A program made the translations under genes and the position numbers. A DNA stretch of 64,000 bases from Gyromitra esculenta. Its lineage: Eukaryota; Ascomycota; Pezizomycetes; Pezizales; Discinaceae. The notes under the pieces are model-generated. The model was not told where the DNA came from, made no database searches, and saw only the letters and a program-made list of their open reading frames with translations. The stretch lies in NCBI GenBank assembly GCA_038503075.1, contig JBCAML010000014.1, positions 744,001-808,000 on the forward strand, given 5' to 3'. This document shows, piece by piece, positions 22,901-35,848 of this stretch (positions are counted from its first letter, which is position 1; each line of letters opens with the position of its first letter).

Positions 22901-25900
22901 CCATACTATATCGCAATCTCTGGAGGAAAGAGCGAAAGCTGCAGGAATCACTGAAATAGCCGAGGGGAACAACGATGTGATGGACTTGGATGATGATTTC
23001 GGTATGGAAGTACGTACTGGGAATTCTGGCGACAAGAAAGATGGCGATTTTGATCGGGAAGAGGTGCAGGCTATGTGTTCTCCAGAAACCCTTCGACACT
23101 GTACCACGGGCCTCCTTGCACTTTTTGCGAGGTCTTTCGAGTATATTAGCCCTTATGAACTTTGTGGGGTATACGCAAAGTATCTTCAACAGCTGTCTAC
23201 CCCTCGTTTGATCATGTCCAGGCCACTTTTTCGAGATTTTATGTTTGCTGCAAGCTTGGGGGAGGAAGATGTCGAGCAACTGACAAGACATCTGGGTGCG
23301 GAGCTTCTTCAAGGATATGAGACGGAGCGATGCGAGACTGCGATAGCGCTATGCGTGGATCATTTAAGTGCTCTTGTCAGTACATGGGCTATCGAGGGAG
23401 CAAGAGGAGAGCTTCCAGCTTTATGCGAGCAGATATACGAATGGACTGTTAGAGTAACTCTTGAAAAAGCGCTATTGTCTTATACGATCCGGATGTCGAT
23501 GGTATATTTGCTTCAGCGTATACTTGAAGTAAATGTAGACTACGGAAAGCAGTTGGATATTTCATCTGCTCGATCGCAATTTATAAAGCGTCTAGAGGAT
23601 AGAGACGTTAGAGTCTCATTCTTCATGGCTAACTGCGCTCCGATTTTGTTTAAAGTTTTTGGACTTGCTGTTCACCAGACAGTTTTCAAAGACGTTCTCG
23701 CACACCTTACAAATGAAATGGAATGGGTGGAGGGCTTAGCGATACGCGTCTACACCTTGGCGAAACTCGCCGAGACGACTTTTTCGATGAAGAAGTCAAT
23801 TGTTTATCATATATTCGAGACTGGTCAGCTTGATAGTATAGTCAAATACGCGGCAAGATCCATTTCTTTTGTCGCGAAGGCGTTGAAACTCGATAGCCAC
23901 CGCTCCTTGTTTAGAATTTTCAGTCCGCAGATACTTTACACCTGGATTGAAAGCATGGAATTGGCCGCGTTCCCTTTCCGTGTCTTTGGGTACGAAAACC
24001 GAAAAGATCTGTTTATGGACATTCAGGAAGACCTGGTTGCACAGCTACTGATGAGGGAGAAGGACGATGCATCCAAACACCTTGCCCAAATACTCGAAAT
24101 CACGTACGATGAATTACTAGAGAGAGGGTTCCATAAGATAATTGCCTACGGTGTGGCTTGGGCGATCGGGACTCCGCCGAGAGAAGATGGCACTCGATAC
24201 CCATCGGTAGAGGTGCGAGTACGGAAGCACATGGGGGACCAAGAATACTTAAAGCTTCTGGCCAAGAAATTTGCTCTTATCATTGCCTGTTTGTTCCAAA
24301 TTATGCAAGAGGATGGGACTTCTGAGAAATTTTTGTCCAAGGATCCTTCATTGTCCGCTGCTGACGACCTTATGAGAGAAATCACAAAAATCAAATATTC
24401 GTCAGCAAAACTTCCCGATCCCCTCCGGCCATTTTTCAAGGTGAGGGTTATCCTGAATTCTATCCACCACATCTGCAGTCAGGCTGGATACGATGACTCC
24501 CGTCTTTGGGCTCCTGCGATGTTCACTTTTGTAACTCGACGTCTTTTTGATACAATGAATCCTGCGCTCGGATCACTGCATGCATGTGCAGTTATTCGGA
24601 AGATACGGTTGCTTATATGCCTTGCGGGTGCTCAAGCACTAAAAGGGTATGCTTTGGAAATGATTATTCATGGCCTGAAACCATATATTGTCGATAGTTT
24701 TTGCTCCGAAGATACGCTAGGAGTGATGCAATATCTCCTTGAAAGGGGCAAAGAGTATCTGTCGAAGCAGCCTGCTTTTGTTACTGGTACTTTCCTTTCA
24801 ATGTTAGCGTCTTTACGGGCCTTTTTTTCCTCGACTTCGGATTCTGGGCAAGATGACAGTCAGCTCCGTGCAAGTCGTTCTACTGTTCGTTTGTTCCATA
24901 CCTGGCTTGGAAAATGCCTTGCGAGATATCACTTCTCAGAGCTCGATTCTCAACAAAATGAAATGTTCCAGTCCATCGTCGAGTCGGCTATGGGTTTTAG
25001 ATCCGGAAACGCCTCCTCTCAGACTAAAGAGAGTGATCTATTACGTCACCTACTTAGCGATGGTCGTAGTAAAAACCATCTCTTAGATGACGTATCGCGT
25101 GGCCTAGCCTTTTCTCTGGTTTGTTCTGACTTCCAAAGGCCACAAAGCTTTCGGGACGATATTTTTGGGGAGGATTCGGAGTCAGTAGAACTATCGAGAG
25201 TGCTTCTCCGAACCTGTCGTCGGTTGGATGTCAAAGAAGGCTTTCTACTGTGGTGTGCCAGGGTTCTTGGGAGATCTTATGCTGCAAGCGGAGAAATATA
25301 CAATGAATGGACTCAAGAAATCGAATTGGAGAAGATGATTGACCTTAGCGAAAAGCGATATGATTTGGACCTAGTACCAAAAGCTGGTATTCTTCATCGA
25401 TTAAGAAGTCTGCTGCTTGGGGACGACCGGCTTGTGATTGGTGTTGCTGAAAGCACCTTAGAGACAATTTTCTTCGAAGAAGCTCACGCTGGTGATATCA
25501 CGACCTTTGATTATATCTTTAAGGAAGATCTATACTCGGCTTTAACGTGGAAAGTCCTCCCAACCTCCCTTGCTGAGGAGGAAAATCCTCGGCCCATAAT
25601 TACAGTTGGTAAACCAGAAACATTGCCTGTCGATATATGGGTAAAGGATTTGACATCAACTATTTCGACTAACCTACAACAAGATGCTGTGGTGAAGAAT
25701 CTGCGCCCAATACTTGATAAAGTTCAAGGGCTAGCTAACGACTTATTTCCATTTGTTGTACATGTTTTACTCCTGCATAACTTTCAGGTAGAGGACGACA
25801 AACTCCGGACGGAGCTTTCTCAACTATTTCGTGACTGTTTTAGGACATGCACAGAGAAATCCGTCCCGCATACAGTCATACTAATTAAAACGATTCTTTA

Positions 25901-28900
25901 TCTACGTACCCAACGGATGGCAGAAGAAACCACTCCATCCCCTCGTGATCATTGGCTTGATATTGATTACCTTGAGATGGCTCGCGCTGCTTGCACCTGC
26001 AAGATGTTTAAAACGTCCCTTCTCTTTTCAGAAATTTACCACTCTGAGAGCGAAGAGGAGTTTCCTGCAACGGATCTCCTCCTTGAAATTTTTAAGAGTG
26101 TTGACGATCTCGATTCATATTACGGTGTTTCTCAGCCACCAAGCCTAGAAACTGTTCTCCAGCAATTTGAGTATGAGGAAGATGGATGGAAAAGCTTGTC
26201 GTTTAGAGGAGCAAACCTGGAAAGTCATCTACGCTTGGGATCTAGCTCTGATGGACAAGATCTTGTTGGAGTTGTAGATGCCTTTAATACAATGGGCATG
26301 AATGGTCTTTCACACTTTTTCTTACAGGGTGGCGTGGCCCAAGCTGCTGGCGTACATGATGCTACCCTCGATAATATGTTTCGCTCCGCGTGGAAACTAG
26401 AGCAATGGGATCTACCATGCCCTTCATCCTGTAAAACACGATCGGCTATAATCTACCGTACCTTGCAGTCGGTAAATAATAACGTTGATACCCTGACCAT
26501 GCCATCTTATTTGGACTCCGCCTTCCTCGATCTAATGCACCAGATCACTGCCGGAAAGCAAACGGGACATTCACTTGGAGCTAATATGCGTACGCTGGCG
26601 ATGTTGACGGAAATGGAGGAAGTGCTTGTTTCTAGTGAAACAGATCAAGTAGTGAAGTCATGGGATAGATTACAAATGCGTACACATTGGATGCATATTG
26701 GAAGGTAATGCAACAGATTCCTTCTAGTCTTACCAGATTTCTCAGCTCAAATTTATAGGTATTCTGATGTTGAGGAAATTATGGCTATGCGGCAAGCGAC
26801 TTTTAGTTCTCTTGCTAAGCGGAAGCACCTACGCCAGGCCGCTCGAGTTGATACGAAAACTGCTAGATTCCTGGAGGCAAAGGCATTAGTTGGCTCCTGC
26901 AAGATGGCGCGTAGTCATAAAGTTCTCCAGCACTCACTGTCAGCAGCAACTCAGTTAAGTAGAGCTGTCGAATCCTGCGAGCAAGTTGGATTGGACATCA
27001 GTGGTGTTGCAACACTGCAGGCCGCAAATGTTTTATGGGACCAAGGACAAGGGATTTCACCTATCCGGATGCTTCAAGTTCTGCAAAAGGACGGTGCTGT
27101 TAATCAACAGAGTATTGTTGTTGGTAAGGCAAAGCTCTTGGCAAAACTGGTATGTTTTTGATTTCATTTATATACATATATCGTGATTACAGTTGACAGT
27201 TTGTAGGGTAACTGGGTTTCGGAAGCTCGCTTGGAAAAGCCTGATAAGATTATGAGTACATATTTAGTTCCTGCAATCGATGAGCTTAGAGGAAGCTTTG
27301 TTGGTTCGGAAGCTGGCAGAGTCTTTCACGAGTTCGCCTCGTTCTGTGATCAGCAACTTCAGAATCCAGGAAATATCGAGGATTACAAGCGTGCGCTTAA
27401 GCTTAGAAAAAATAAAGAGGCGGAAGTTCGCGAACTGGAAACCCTGATGAAATCCACTCCTCCCGGGACGAAGCTTGAAAGCCTCAAGCGTGATACCCAA
27501 AAAGCAAGGACTTGGCTGGATCTAGACAACGCAGAATTCAACAAACTCAGGGAAAATAGGGAAGCCTTCTTGGAGAGGAGTACCGGGAACTATCTTCGTT
27601 GTCTTGCAGCATGCGATGATTATGACTATGATGCAGTTCGATTTTGTGCTTTGTGGTTGGAACATTCAAACGATTCAAAGGTTAACATGGCAGCTAGCCA
27701 ACCCCTCGCCCAGGTACCATCCCGGAAGTTTGTCCCCCTGATGAACCAACTCTCTTCAAGGCTCCTTGATGTCCAAGACGAATTTCAAACACTTCTGTTC
27801 CCTCTCATTGCTCGAATATGTATGGACCATCCACATCACGGAACCTATCAAATACTAGCCCTGAGCAAGGCAAGACCTAAAGACGCTATATCAACAAAGA
27901 GGCAAGCCTCCGCGCTGAAGATAGTGGATCAGTTGGGAAGAGATGGGAGGTCCCGCACAATATTTCAAAGTCTTTTGAAAGCGACTAGTTCTTATATTAC
28001 ACTTGCTCTTCACAAAGTTTATAAAACGAAATCAAACAAATTTCCCTTGAAGTCGCTGCCTAGAGAAATTTACGACAAGCTTCATTCGGACATTCCTAGG
28101 TTCAAAATACCACCTCCAACAATGCAGATCAATGTTAGAGACGATTGCGATTACAGAAGCCTACCTGTTCTTGAGAAATTTCGTCCAGAATTTAGCATTG
28201 CATCCGGAGTTAGTGCTCCAAAGATTCTTACATGTCGTGCGTCAGATGGCAGGGAATTTAAGATGTTGGTGAGTATTCAGTTAGTAGCATTACAAATTCG
28301 TTATCTAATGTGAGAGAAAATAGTTCAAAGGGGGCAACGATGACCTTAGACAAGACGCCATAATGGAACAAGTTTTCGAACAAGTCAGCAATCTTTTGCA
28401 GAAAAATCGTACGACTCGCCAACGCAACCTCAGCATCCGAACATATAAGGTCCTTCCCCTGACCGCTAATGCTGGAATAATCGAATTTGTGCGGGACACA
28501 ATCCCACTCCATGAATATTTATTACCAGCTCATGAGAAGTACCGACCAAGAGATATGACGCCGAACGATTGCCGGAAGATGATAACCAACGTACAAACAA
28601 AGTCTCGGGATATTCGTGTCAAGACATTTCAGAAGGTTATGCAGTCTTTTACACCCGTTATGCGCTACTTCTTCATGCACAAATTCAATGGGCCGGATGA
28701 TTGGTTCGCTTCTAGATTGGCATACAGCCGGAGTACTGCAGCTACCTCGATTCTCGGATATGTCTTGGGCTTGGGCGATAGGCATGGTCATAACATCTTG
28801 CTAGATGAAAAGAGTGGCGAGGTAGTTCATATTGACCTTGGCGTGGCATTTGAACAAGTAAGTACATGTGTTATCACTGTAGTTTGCTGAATATCTCCGA

Positions 28901-29467
28901 TTTATAATTAACATATATCAGGGGCGTGTCCTCCCTGTTCCAGAGGTAGTACCATTTAGACTCACTCGCGATATCGTAGACGGCATGGGTATAACGAAGA
29001 CTGAAGGGGTTTTCCGGCGATGCTGTGAACTCACCTTAACTGTACTTCGAAACGAGTCGTACAATATCACTACAGTCTTAGATGTATTGCGTTATGATCC
29101 ACTGTATAGTTGGTAAGATATCACAAATATTCCTAGCACGGATGAAACTAAGTGCGCACAGGACCATTTCTCCACTTCGAATAAAAAGAATGCAGGAAGA
29201 GTCTCCAACTGAAGGAATCTCCTCTGTAGATGGGCTGGCTAAATCAAAGAAAGAAGAGTCTGAGTCGGAAGCGGATCGTGCACTAACAGTGGTGGCCAAG
29301 AAATTGTCAAAAACGCTCAGCGTGGGAGCTACTGTCAATGAGCTCATCCAACAAGCCACCGATGAAAAAAATCTAGCTGTGCTGTATTCAGGTAAGTGGT
29401 TCAGTAGCATGGCCATTTATGATGGGACTTGAGCTAACTATTTGCAGGCTGGGCGGCATATGCATAA
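19921..29467 (+). CDS. TEL1: Tel1/ATM serine-threonine kinase (PI3K-like kinase)
   Basis: This nuclear checkpoint kinase acts with MRX/MRN at double-strand breaks and maintains telomeres. Twelve exons fit with consistent phases: 19921-19951, 20009-20056, 20110-20143, 20202-21626, 21831-22171, 22228-26704, 26759-27149, 27207-28268, 28324-28857, 28922-29112, 29162-29391, 29448-29467, giving 2,927 aa. The first three tiny exons give [20 protein letters not shown] and [15 protein letters not shown], which fits the N-terminal TAN region. A long helical-repeat (HEAT/FAT) body follows. The kinase domain has [20 protein letters not shown], the catalytic loop [13 protein letters not shown] (about residue 2753) and [20 protein letters not shown] with DLG. 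The last residues, GWAAYA, are the FATC end. The intron between exons 4 and 5 (204 bp) is longer than the others (about 50-64 bp). The start exons are inferred from phase and motif and are the least certain part. Confidence 0.95.
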
Positions 29468-30319
29468 CCTTGGAGTTGAGCTCTGTGTTTACGTCAGAAT
29501 GTGATCTCTAATTTATTGTGGTTTAAAGCGTTTCACTATTTCTACTATTTCTACCATTAATTACCTGAGACCCTACTTTTCTATATATGCTTTTGTTTTT
29601 CACTACTGTGAGGCTTGATTTATTTCGCGAGAGATAGTAGGGTTTCTGTTGTTTGTGGATCGGTTAGCTTGGAATTTCATTTGACAGTGACTTTTGATCC
29701 AATGATTCTATAAGAGATAATCCAAGTCTAGCGTGCAGAAAATTTCTGTCCGCAGTACCTTCCTTTAAGATGCTAGGTCGTCGGTAATGATTTAGATGTT
29801 TAGAGTGGGGCAGTGGACAGCCTGTTTTGGTAATGGTTTGCGTTTGAGAATGACTGAGAATTTTAACAGCTTTGCCACTAGTGGTACCAACCTCCACCTA
29901 CCACCTTTATCTTCAACGTCACAGCTAGAAACAAAAATTTCAAAACAAATAGGTAATAAAACAAACATATAGAGTTTTTGAGGTGCTCACAAGGAGAAAG
30001 ATCCCGTCTCGTACCCAAACTCCGATGATCGGTATCAAAATTCGTACGTCATGATCATGCATTTTCCATTAAGACGGAACTGTACAATTTATAAATAATA
30101 TTCCGAAAAATAGGTTGAGTACGAGGCAGGCAAGATTCAGGGAGAATAGCTAGACTCGGCCCTCCCAAGCAAAAGAACGTAAACCCCTAATCCATATACA
30201 TATTCCTTTTCGCTTCTTAGGATAAAGTTGAGCACATAACGAGAATGAACCGACATACATATAAAAAATACCTAAAAATCAGAAAATAAAACTTGTGCAT
30301 GATAGTTTTTACATTAAAT
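29468..30319. other. Intergenic region between convergent TEL1 and MIP1 genes
   Basis: 850 bp between two 3' ends. It contains a small inverted-repeat element at 30003-30130 and otherwise AT-rich sequence with no coding signal. The open frame 29664-29897 (-) has no recognisable features. Confidence 0.6.
30003..30130. mobile_element. Small terminal-inverted-repeat element, family 1 (copy b)
   Basis: About 128 bp. The left end is CCCGTCTCGTACCCAAAC. The reverse complement of the right end is CCTGCCTCGTACTCAACC, matching at 14 of 18 positions, so the ends form a terminal inverted repeat. The right end (GAAAAATAGGTTGAGTACGAG) closely matches the right ends at 4961-4979 and 47086-47105. Non-coding; best read as a non-autonomous transposon copy. 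No target duplication could be assigned. Confidence 0.55.
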
Positions 30320-33300
30320 TTAACGAAATCTATTTAGTGTCGGTGTTTTATGGGGGAAGAGATTTTTTTTAGTTTGGGCTTTTGCTTTTATCGCAAGCGG
30401 GTGCCATTGGCGGGCAGCATCTAGGGTCAACGCAGTCGCTGCGTAGTGCTTGTAATCTCCAGAAGGAGCAGTAACACCTGGTTTCCTCTCTCTTATGTTT
30501 TTCTTCCGTTCTTTAAGCTCTGCAATGATACCAGCAAGCTCATTATCAGTAGCTGTTTGTGCCTTCAAGAACGGGATATTTATGGTCTGTTGCAATTGCT
30601 TCATGACGGGAGTTCTTTTTGCGTATTTCCAGCGATCGTAGTTGATTTCAGCTACTTTTGAGTCGCGGGAAAGCTCTAGAGAAGATTGGTCCATTTTTAG
30701 TAGTGTGGTGATGTCGATTGATTCACCAGGCGGAATAGGTATCGGCTGAGATGGGGTAATGCAGTCCATGTCAACCTCTTTGCGGAGGACTGGGTCGATA
30801 TCGACGGCAGAGAAGTATGCACAAGACTTTGATTTAGTTAATTATTTGATTGAATGGGGGCGGGACACATTGTAACAATTACCTGTGGAAGGTCCTCGAT
30901 ACCCATCTGCTGCGAAAACATAGCTCTCGTCCAGATATTCGCCACCTGTAGAGCCATTGCAACCTTGTATTTATGATGCTCTTTTACTAAGTATCGAATC
31001 TCATCATGTACTGTAATCGCTAGCCTCGCATCCAAATCAAACTTGCGGATCAAATGGTCCATGGAAATGATCAAAAGATGCAAATAATCGACACCCGAAG
31101 ACTGAATCGCCCAATTAATCCGAGAAGGCATGAATCCATTCCTGCTAAGAAGCTCACGCCTCAAAGCCTCTGTTATTCCGGCTCCCAGAACCGGAGTTCT
31201 GGGTTCATCCTGATCGGCAAACTCTTCTAGCTTATTGAATACAAAGCTCTCGGTTCCGCCGCGCCAGAATGGGCGTTCGCTCAGCATCGGTTTAATAGTC
31301 TTTTGGCCCTTTGTCTCCCGATATAGATTCTCGGATATCTTCAAGGCCTCTGCGTCTGAAAGGGCGGGATTGAATTGTCGTAAGAGTGTCGAGGCAAACT
31401 TAACCCCCGCACCGTATATTCGTCCGTAGTTGAAAACCTTTGCATTATTTCTAGAAATTCCTAGAATTTTTGCTGTTTTTGAATGTAAATCCGTTCCAGC
31501 CGCCTTTGTGCCTTCCAGAGTCATAAACCCAATAGCGTTTCCTCCGTGTAGTTTAAACTGCGCGTCTCCAACCAAACTCGCGATCCAGAGCTCTTGAGAA
31601 TCTACGTCGGAACCAACAAAGACATATCCCGGTGGCGCCTTGACCATAGCCTTTAACTCTGACCCTACTCTATTCTTCTTCGCATTGCTTGCTGTCAGCC
31701 AAGTGCTTTCTACAGCCCTTCTCGTTACTGTCCCCATAGGAATAATCTGTGGTAGTATGATCCCTATTTCCTGTATATCTTGTTTTTCCTCGGCTTCGTT
31801 TTCCGTCCCAGTGGCCTCTTCCTTGAAATCATCTGCCTTGAGACCCAGATCCCTATCGCTCGCATAAACCACCGTCTGACTCTTGATTCTTTCTCTCGCC
31901 GAGATCCAGTAGGAACAGGCCGCATTCATTTGGAGAGCCTCTTTCGCGAGTTTATATTCAGATGTCAAAATACCCTCTTCAAAATACTTAAGATAGCTTT
32001 TCGCCAAAGGCGCCGTACATCTAGCCGTGGGTCCATCTTTGTGGGGCAGCTTGAAATAGACCGCGTCCATATCATTTTTAAGCTTGGGGTCCTTTTCCAT
32101 TTTCATGTCGCATTTCACTACCGGGGAATCCTTATAGTCTCCCTCATCCTCCAGAAGAACTCGAAATACCCATCCAAACGCGTCTGACCAAACTAGTGGC
32201 TTGTTGTTCCATGATAATCTCAAAAGTAAGGGCGAAATCCGGGTTCGGACGCTTAAATGCAATTCGGTGGAGGAAGATTTGGGAAAGAGGTTTTTATACC
32301 ATTTTGGCATTCCTGGTTTCTTTTGACGTGCTGCTGGCCGTGGTGGATCGTTCTTTTTCTTGCCTTTAGCCATCTTAATCTCTTGGCCTGACCAATCCAG
32401 CTGCCGTAGCCATGGGTTTGCTTCAATAGCTTCTGGTTTGTCCTTGAGCTCCAATGCACTATGGGCAAGCTCGGTCAACCGCTCTTCGATGCCCTTCGAA
32501 AGTCTCGTGTACGTGTTTTCAGAATTCTCAATGTATGTTTCCCAAGACCTATTGACGGGAAGCACGACAGAGGAAAGATGTCTCAAAGCCGCAAAGCTGA
32601 CTGGGTGTGGGCATACTTTCAAGAATCCCGGAAGGACCTTTTTATACACTTTGTGTGTAATTGCCACATCAGTTGCACAGTAATCCAAAAGCTCTTCTAA
32701 CTTTTCCTTGCATCCTTCCCGATCAAGAACTCCGAACTGGTCTCGTACGCCCTTATCAATATCGATATCGCAGTGGAATTTTGCAACCTCAAGTAGCGAG
32801 TTGATCGAGCTCCGCCCAATCCATGCCTCCTCCTCTTCTTCTTCTAGCGCTAGGAGTTCTGCAATCTCCGGCGAACCCTCGTCTCGCAGCTTTTGGAGCT
32901 TCCGATGTTTCAGCCATGTCGGACGCTGCCGTGAACACATCCCGTTGGATGCTATGTGGAGTGACATGGTGTCCAGAAAAGAGAATTTCGATTGTCGTAT
33001 ACTGTATTCCTCTGCTACCCTCGCCCTATCATATCCAACATTGTGCCCGACAATAATCCGGGGAGTTTCCGGGTCGCCGAGAGGTATTAATTGACGATCC
33101 GACTCATCGCCGAGGATCCAGGGCGATATCCAGGCATACCAGGCCGCTTCGCTTACCGCACATGCCATTACCGCGAATGGTGAGATTTTGTAAAGGACTT
33201 CCACATCAAAGACTATCGCTCTTTCCATCGGTGCATCAACTTGTTCCGATCTACCATCCGGGTAGTATTTCGTCCAACCCTTTTGCCTAATCCACTTCCC

Positions 33301-33864
33301 CTTTGGTGGCGGCGGCACATCCAACTTTGAAAACTCTTCAGCAAAACGGAGATATGGGTCTGCAGCATCCATTCCAAGTTTCCAGAAGTGTTCATCCAAG
33401 TCCTTGGTTTCGCTTTGGAGGGACGGTAGGTCGAAACAGATTGGCAAACTATTATCGTTATTCTTTCCGAGAAGATCATGGCGGCTTAAATGTTTTTTTG
33501 CCAGTTCGACAACCTCAGGTGAAAGGGAGGCAGGCTCTTCGGGAAATATTTGTGAATGAATATGGCGGGAGACTTGCTGGACCCCCAACATGTTGAACCG
33601 CTGCCCAAGCTGTTCTATCTACATGTTAGGAACGGATAGTTCAAGAGTATCTTGGCCGGATCCCTTCGTACCGAGTTTCTTCGCGGTTTCCTCCTGACCC
33701 ACAGCTTTCTCATCCTGCACAACATCTGCATATCCTCGAGACTGCAAGTGGCAAGATGCTACGGCGGATGTCCGGTGACCATAGCGGGGTTTTGGAAGGC
33801 GAACAAACCGACGATGCTCGATTGAACGACCACAGAATCGCAGAGTGCGAGTTGATGAAAGCAT
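30320..33864 (-). CDS. MIP1: Mitochondrial DNA polymerase gamma catalytic subunit
   Basis: This family A DNA polymerase replicates mitochondrial DNA. Three exons: 33864-33672, 33614-30883, 30826-30320; phases agree; 1,143 aa. Exon 1 is an Arg/Ser-rich presequence (MLSSTRTLRFCGRSIEHRRF). The in-frame TAG just upstream of exon 2 lies inside the 57-bp intron, which has a CTAAC branch site. The body starts RFNMLGVQQVSRHIHSQIFP. The proofreading Exo I motif is IVFDVEVLYK, and the exonuclease also has VGHNVGYDRARV. Polymerase motif A is FVGSDVDSQELWIASLVGD, motif B is KVFNYGRIYGAG and motif C is ITVHDEIRYLV. After DLPQ, exon 3 gives SCAYFSAVDIDPVLRKEVDM followed by a charged tail. That C-terminal extension is characteristic of fungal Mip1 and absent in animal Pol gamma. 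Both catalytic activities appear intact. Confidence 0.95.
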
Positions 33865-34570
33865 GCTCGAAAATAGGTAATTTCCAGTCAGCGAGTACCA
33901 GACATGGATTTCCAAGGACTTCTGTGGAGAATTGTATTTTTTTATGCTTGATGAGGTCAATGGGAAAGGTTGCCAAGACTAGCGAGATTCTTGCGCGACG
34001 CTAACGGTTTTTTCTTTTTCTTTTTCGCTTAAGCACGATTGGCATCTGCACCATCTCGATGACGAGGGTTTGTATTAAGCGAGTGAGGAGCTACATGTAA
34101 TTATATAACGACTAATCATCCAAGAATTATACATGTATACCTACTACATAAATACAAGCATAGGTGGATACAGCTATATGCTCTGTAGGAATAACTTCTG
34201 GGGAAATTCAGGTCACATTCTGTGAAGTAGTATCACTTGCTGTAGAGTGTATACCGTAATTACATGTAGCAATACTCTTTCTCAGTTTGGTGTCCCGCTC
34301 TCCCGTCAGATTTCGCAGCAGCAATATGGGCCACACTGGGCTGTATAGGGGTGCCTTAATCCGCTTCCCTTTAGCACGTAGAAAGAAGGATTTATTTGAG
34401 CACGTTTAGAATACCAAGGTGCTAGATATAAAATACGTGTACTAATTAGGTATTATTGCGGTTACGTTTTGGTGGATATAGTCAGCCGAGCGAATTCTCC
34501 AGACATTCGAAAGAAGACGCGCCGTCGTACCATGAGTCATACAAGTTATACTATTACAATTTTATGGTAT
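33865..34570. other. Intergenic region upstream of MIP1
   Basis: 700 bp between the MIP1 start and the cofactor C stop, both on the minus strand. It starts with a T/C-rich stretch (TTTTTTCTTTTTCTTTTTCGC near 34009) that could be part of the MIP1 promoter. A 14-bp perfect inverted repeat, GCTACATGTAATTA, lies at 34090-34103 and 34257-34270. No coding region was found. Confidence 0.55.
34090..34270. repeat. 14-bp inverted repeat pair spaced by about 150 bp
   Basis: GCTACATGTAATTA (34090-34103) is the exact reverse complement of 34257-34270. Outside the arms the similarity fades. It could be the ends of a small transposon remnant, but AT-rich 14-mers can also arise by chance. No target duplication is visible. 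Confidence 0.35.
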
Positions 34571-35678
34571 CTAATGACTAGCACTTACGCCCCTACACAC
34601 AATGGTATCCAAAATCAATCTTACCCCTAGATTTCCTATTCCCCTCCCCTTAATATCACTCCATACAGTCTCTTCGACTCTCTCTGGCCCCGGCAATATC
34701 CTCCAATTCGGGCTATGATCACTTTTCAGCCATTTAAAATCATCTACTTGATCCCACATGTTCCGCTCCATCACCTCCCATGTACTTCCCAGACCCGCTT
34801 TCCCCAAAGGCGCAAACCTGATATTTTCGCAATCTTCAATGATCGGCCTTGACGGACATAGGAGATATACATCAACGTTGCTTGCATTATGCATCCTCAG
34901 CTGTCGACATGCAACGACTAACACGACGTTGGTCAAGTTTGTTAAGTGAAGAGGGCCGTTGATGGATCCACCCAGGTAGAGGAGTGAGAGTTTGACGTTT
35001 TTAACCGCTGCGCTCGAAAAGATAGTGGTTTCAAGTGGGAAAGTAGTAACGCACTCTTCAAGGTCCGAGAGTAGTAGGGAGGGCGACGAAGCTGAAGTTG
35101 TCTCGGCAAGAGCAATGTGGATATGCTCGAGCCTTTTCGAAGATAGTACCAAATTATCGGCCCCAGGCGCATCCGATGAAGGCGCACTTTGAGCAGGAGA
35201 ACCAGAGGAGGGAGTAGTAACTCTGAATGCACCTCCGATAGACGACGCTGTATGGTCTTTCCGTTTGTTCTTAAAAGAGAATTTTTGTTTCGGTGCTAGG
35301 GCTTTTCGGGTTTCGGCAAGCTTTTCGGAGAGTATTCTGATTTGCTAGAATAGCGTTTTATTAGTATACGGAAAGCTCACTGGTACCCAGAGTAATTTCT
35401 CACCTCCGAGTACGAGCGCTGGTCGTGGGCAGGCAGGGATGAGGAAGCATCTTTAACCACGTCCGACAATCGTGAAATTGCGGCTAAACAGGCATCTATC
35501 GCCTCTGGTCGTGCGGACCCATCAATAGAGCGAAGTTTCTCGATTTGGGCTTCGAGACCTGGGATACGATTAGCCAGAGCTGAAAGAGATGTGGAGTAAG
35601 AAAAAGAAAATACTCACCTGCCTGTGTTTCTAGGAAATGTCCATAAAAGCTCTTCTTGGTATCATTCTCGAAGTCCAT
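34571..35678 (-). CDS. Tubulin-folding cofactor C (TBCC / C-CAP domain)
   Basis: Tubulin cofactor C stimulates GTP hydrolysis on beta-tubulin in the cofactor complex and releases folded alpha/beta dimers. Three exons: 35678-35618, 35558-35404, 35344-34571; phases 1 then 0; 329 aa. The N-terminal part (MDFENDTKKSFYGHFLETQA, then LEAQIEKLRSIDG) looks like the spectrin-like helical domain. A Ser/Pro-rich linker follows. The C-terminal C-CAP beta-helix reads LTNLTNVVLVVACRQLRMHN and VDVYLLCPSRPIIEDCENIR; the arginine in ACRQLRMH and the SRPIIEDC motif are family hallmarks. I chose the ATG at 35678 because it gives a compact N-terminus and clears the divergent ClpP gene. An upstream in-frame ATG at 35897 would overlap ClpP coding sequence and is less likely. 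Confidence 0.88.
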
Positions 35679-35848
35679 CACTGCTGTCAATGATACTCGC
35701 ACCAAATGGTTGTCGCGGGAGGTTTTGTTGGCGGAATGGCCCTGCCAATCCTGAGGCTCTTTTGGCGGATAAGGAGGGTAACCCTGATCTCGCACACCAA
35801 TAGCTCTCCTCGACCTCTTGATAGACGTTTCCCCATCCAGAACTCGAG
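35679..35848. promoter_or_regulatory. Short divergent promoter region between cofactor C and ClpP
   Basis: Only 170 bp separate the two start codons, which face away from each other. Both genes must therefore take their core promoters from this interval or from within each other's 5' parts. I see no convincing TATA box. The interval itself has open frames on both strands, which leaves the exact start codons less certain. Confidence 0.5.

Noticed and set aside
30320..30769. Separate small gene downstream of MIP1
   Set aside because: It joins MIP1 exon 2 in phase after DLPQ and carries the conserved SAVDIDPVLRKEVDMDCITP segment, so it is the last MIP1 exon.
33619..33663. Apparent in-frame stop between the MIP1 presequence and the polymerase body
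   Set aside because: The TAG lies in a 57-bp intron (donor GTACGA, CTAAC branch site, acceptor GATAG) whose removal keeps the phase, so MIP1 is intact.
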